From Skermania sp. ID1734 (GTDB taxonomy: Bacteria > Actinomycetota > Actinomycetes > Mycobacteriales > Mycobacteriaceae): a stretch of DNA of 64,000 nt. How positions within the stretch are numbered: position 1 is the stretch's first letter; each line of letters begins with the position of its first letter. Shown in pieces: positions 62,344 through 64,000 of the stretch. The notes under the pieces are model-generated. The model did no database searches, was not told where the DNA came from, and saw nothing but the letters and a program-made list of their open reading frames with translations. A program made the translations under genes and the position numbers. Location of the stretch: positions 124,001 to 188,000 of the forward strand of contig NZ_VLIY01000003.1 in assembly GCF_007489285.1 (NCBI RefSeq). Reading direction: 5' to 3'.

Positions 62344-63186
62344 TCAGAAGCTGTGCTCGGCCGCCGGGAAGGTGCCGGCGGCCACCTCGGCGGCATAGTT
62401 GCGCGCCGCGTTGAGCAGTTCGTCGCCGACGTTGCCGAAGCGCTTGACGAACTTGGCCGTCTTGCCGTGCGTGTAACCGGCCATGTCCTGCCAGACGAGC
62501 ACCTGGGCGTCGCATTCCGGGCCGGCGCCGATGCCGACAGTCGGGATGGTCAGCTTGCGGGTCACCTGACCGGCCAGTTCGGCGGGCACCATCTCCATGA
62601 CCACCGAGAACGCGCCGGCCTCCTGTACGGCGATGGCATCGGCGACCAGTTGCTCGGCGCCGTCACCGCGGCCCTGGACGCGGAAACCGCCGAGGGTGTT
62701 GACGCTTTGTGGGGTGAAGCCGATGTGCGCCATCACCGGGATACCGGCGGCGGTGATCTTGGCGATGTGTTCGGCCACCCGCTCGCCGCCCTCGAGCTTG
62801 ACGGCGTGCGCCTGGCCCTCCTTCATGAACCGGGTCGCGGTGGCGAGGGCCTGCTCGGGGGAGGACTCGTAGCTGCCGAACGGCAGGTCCGCGACCACCA
62901 GCGCATGCGGGGCGCCGCGGACGACGCCACGCACGAGCGGCACGAGTTCCTCGATGGTGACCGGAACGGTCGTGTCGTAGCCGTAGACGACGTTGGCGGC
63001 GGAGTCGCCCACCAGCAGGACCGGGATGCCGGCTTCTTCGAATATCGCGGCGGTGGAGTAGTCGTACGCAGTGAGGACGGTCCAGCGCTGGCCTTCAGCC
63101 TTCATCTGCTGCAGGTGTTGGACGCGGGTCTTGCGCTTGGCCGACCTAGGGGTCGCAGATGCACCGTAAGGGGAATTTTCGGACAT
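62344..63186 (-). CDS. panB: 3-methyl-2-oxobutanoate hydroxymethyltransferase
   Basis: 280 residues. First step of pantothenate synthesis: ketoisovalerate to ketopantoate, using methylenetetrahydrofolate. [34 protein letters not shown] (metal-binding Asp), VKLEGG and [19 protein letters not shown] are family landmarks. ATG at 63184-63186. With coaD this gives two steps of CoA synthesis in the window. Confidence 0.95.
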   Translation of the reverse strand: MSENSPYGASATPRSAKRKTRVQHLQQMKAEGQRWTVLTAYDYSTAAIFEEAGIPVLLVGDSAANVVYGYDTTVPVTIEELVPLVRGVVRGAPHALVVADLPFGSYESSPEQALATATRFMKEGQAHAVKLEGGERVAEHIAKITAAGIPVMAHIGFTPQSVNTLGGFRVQGRGDGAEQLVADAIAVQEAGAFSVVMEMVPAELAGQVTRKLTIPTVGIGAGPECDAQVLVWQDMAGYTHGKTAKFVKRFGNVGDELLNAARNYAAEVAAGTFPAAEHSF

Positions 63187-63316
63187 CGTTGTCTCTTCTC
63201 TGTCTGCCTCGAGGCCCATGGCGGGTCCCCGGGTTTGTTTGACAGGGCCAAGTCTGCCACCAGCGCATTCGCCACGTGTAGGGGCTAGGCGAGTGCGGTT
63301 GATCACATCAGCGGCG

Positions 63317-64000
63317 TCAGTCCTTGCTCGGGACCGGGAATTGCGCGCGCATGGCGAGGTCCCAGACGCGGTCCGGGGTGAGTTGGCGTTGCAGGATCCC
63401 CAGCGTGGCACTCGGAGTGACCGTGTAGCGCGCCTTGGGTCGCTTGGCGTCGACCGCTTTGCGGATGACTTTGGCGACGGCATCGGGGCCGCCGCCGGCG
63501 ACCTTGGCAACCACGCTCCGATAAATATCGGCGGTGACCTTTCCGACGCGCGCGTTGAAATCGGCGTAGGGCCCGTCATCGAGGTTGCCGACTGATCCCA
63601 CGGCGGTGTCGGCGAATTCGGTGGTGATCAGGCCCGGTTCGATCAGCACGACCTGGATGCCGAAGCCCTGTACTTCGAACCGCATCGCGTCGCAGATGGC
63701 CTCGACCGCGTACTTGGTGGCGTGGTAGATGCCCCCGCCGGGAAAGGTGAGTTTGCCGCCCATCGAGCCGATGTTGATGATGCGTCCCTGTCCGGCTTTG
63801 CGCATGCCCGGCAGCACGAGTTGGCTCATCCGGATGAGCCCGAAGACGTTGGTTTCGAACTGCTTTCGGATGTTGTCGAGTGGGATCGACTCGACGGCCC
63901 CGGATTGTGAATAGCCGGCGTTGTTCACCAGGACGCCGACGGATCCGTGTTCGGCCTCGACCGCAGCGACTGCCGCGGCCATCGATTCTTCGTCGGTGAC
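63317..64000 (-). CDS. Short-chain dehydrogenase/reductase (partial, N-terminus outside window)
   Basis: 228 residues visible. NNAG ([11 protein letters not shown]), NIGSMGG (catalytic Ser) and YHATKYA (YxxxK) define a classical SDR; the Gly-rich cofactor loop lies beyond base 64000. The C-terminal [21 protein letters not shown] resembles short-chain reductases of unknown substrate in actinobacteria. The 130-bp gap to panB holds the panB leader and nothing else I recognise. Confidence 0.88.
   Translation of the reverse strand, partial: VTDEESMAAAVAAVEAEHGSVGVLVNNAGYSQSGAVESIPLDNIRKQFETNVFGLIRMSQLVLPGMRKAGQGRIINIGSMGGKLTFPGGGIYHATKYAVEAICDAMRFEVQGFGIQVVLIEPGLITTEFADTAVGSVGNLDDGPYADFNARVGKVTADIYRSVVAKVAGGGPDAVAKVIRKAVDAKRPKARYTVTPSATLGILQRQLTPDRVWDLAMRAQFPVPSKD

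Overview
The window is about 64 kb of compact, high-GC actinobacterial chromosome. Several genes point to a mycolate-containing actinobacterium (Mycobacteriales), probably Nocardiaceae-like (Nocardia, Rhodococcus or Skermania). These are the septation protein SepIVA, the F420 gene fbiD/cofC, a mycothiol-dependent formaldehyde dehydrogenase (MscR), a HadA-type hydroxyacyl-ACP dehydratase, and a gene order that closely matches Mycobacterium tuberculosis. Species cannot be assigned from the sequence alone.

Region 1 (1-22.8 kb) is a conserved housekeeping block in the mycobacterial order: mutT1 (partial), ppk, fbiD, gpsA, ddl, a DUF3515 protein, thiL, ung, an alpha/beta hydrolase, an enoyl-CoA hydratase, a GNAT protein, rpmB, a FakA-like DAK2 protein, recG, a cold-shock protein, pyc, rsmD, coaD, sepIVA, DUF177, rpmF, rnc and mutM. 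Notable points are an apparent ATC start of thiL behind a perfect Shine-Dalgarno, and a coaD with a tandem-repeat tail encoding GSVERPSG units.

Region 2 (22.8-29.56 kb) looks horizontally acquired. It has near-saturated G/C wobble positions and carries an Abi-like fragment. A divergent tetR / MFS efflux / two aldo-keto reductases / FAD monooxygenase cassette follows, with two TetR operator-like repeats and the monooxygenase frameshifted. After a hairpin terminator come an orphan hypothetical and a MNT/HEPN toxin-antitoxin pair whose HEPN half is truncated. An 8-bp repeat, CTAGCCGA, lies at both junctions.

Region 3 (29.56-44.2 kb) is accessory but more native-looking. It holds a PaaI thioesterase with a divergent TetR, and a RibD-like reductase / PHP phosphoesterase / OsmC / acyP run. 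The run continues into a three-gene operon resembling YgiB-YgiC-YjfL (small membrane protein with a C-terminal RGGFG motif, glutathionylspermidine-synthase-like ATP-grasp enzyme, DUF350 membrane protein). Then come a 13E12-type DUF222-HNH gene with a LexA box over its start, vapBC, a tetR-mscR pair, a DHA2-type MFS pump, a universal stress protein and a low-GC lipoprotein.

Region 4 (44.2-64 kb) starts with smc and then jumps to a cobalamin/phosphatase block: cobD, SURF1, ptpA, ptkA-like, cobC, Nif3, a zinc-ribbon coiled coil and an RNase H-phosphatase fusion. In M. tuberculosis this block lies far from smc. After it come a HadA-like dehydratase, DUF1697, the RNase P RNA gene rnpB, an RNB exonuclease, CHAD, pip, a lipoprotein, an APH-like kinase, panB and a partial SDR. 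Translational coupling through GTGA/ATGA overlaps is frequent. I saw no tRNA, rRNA, insertion sequence or CRISPR array.
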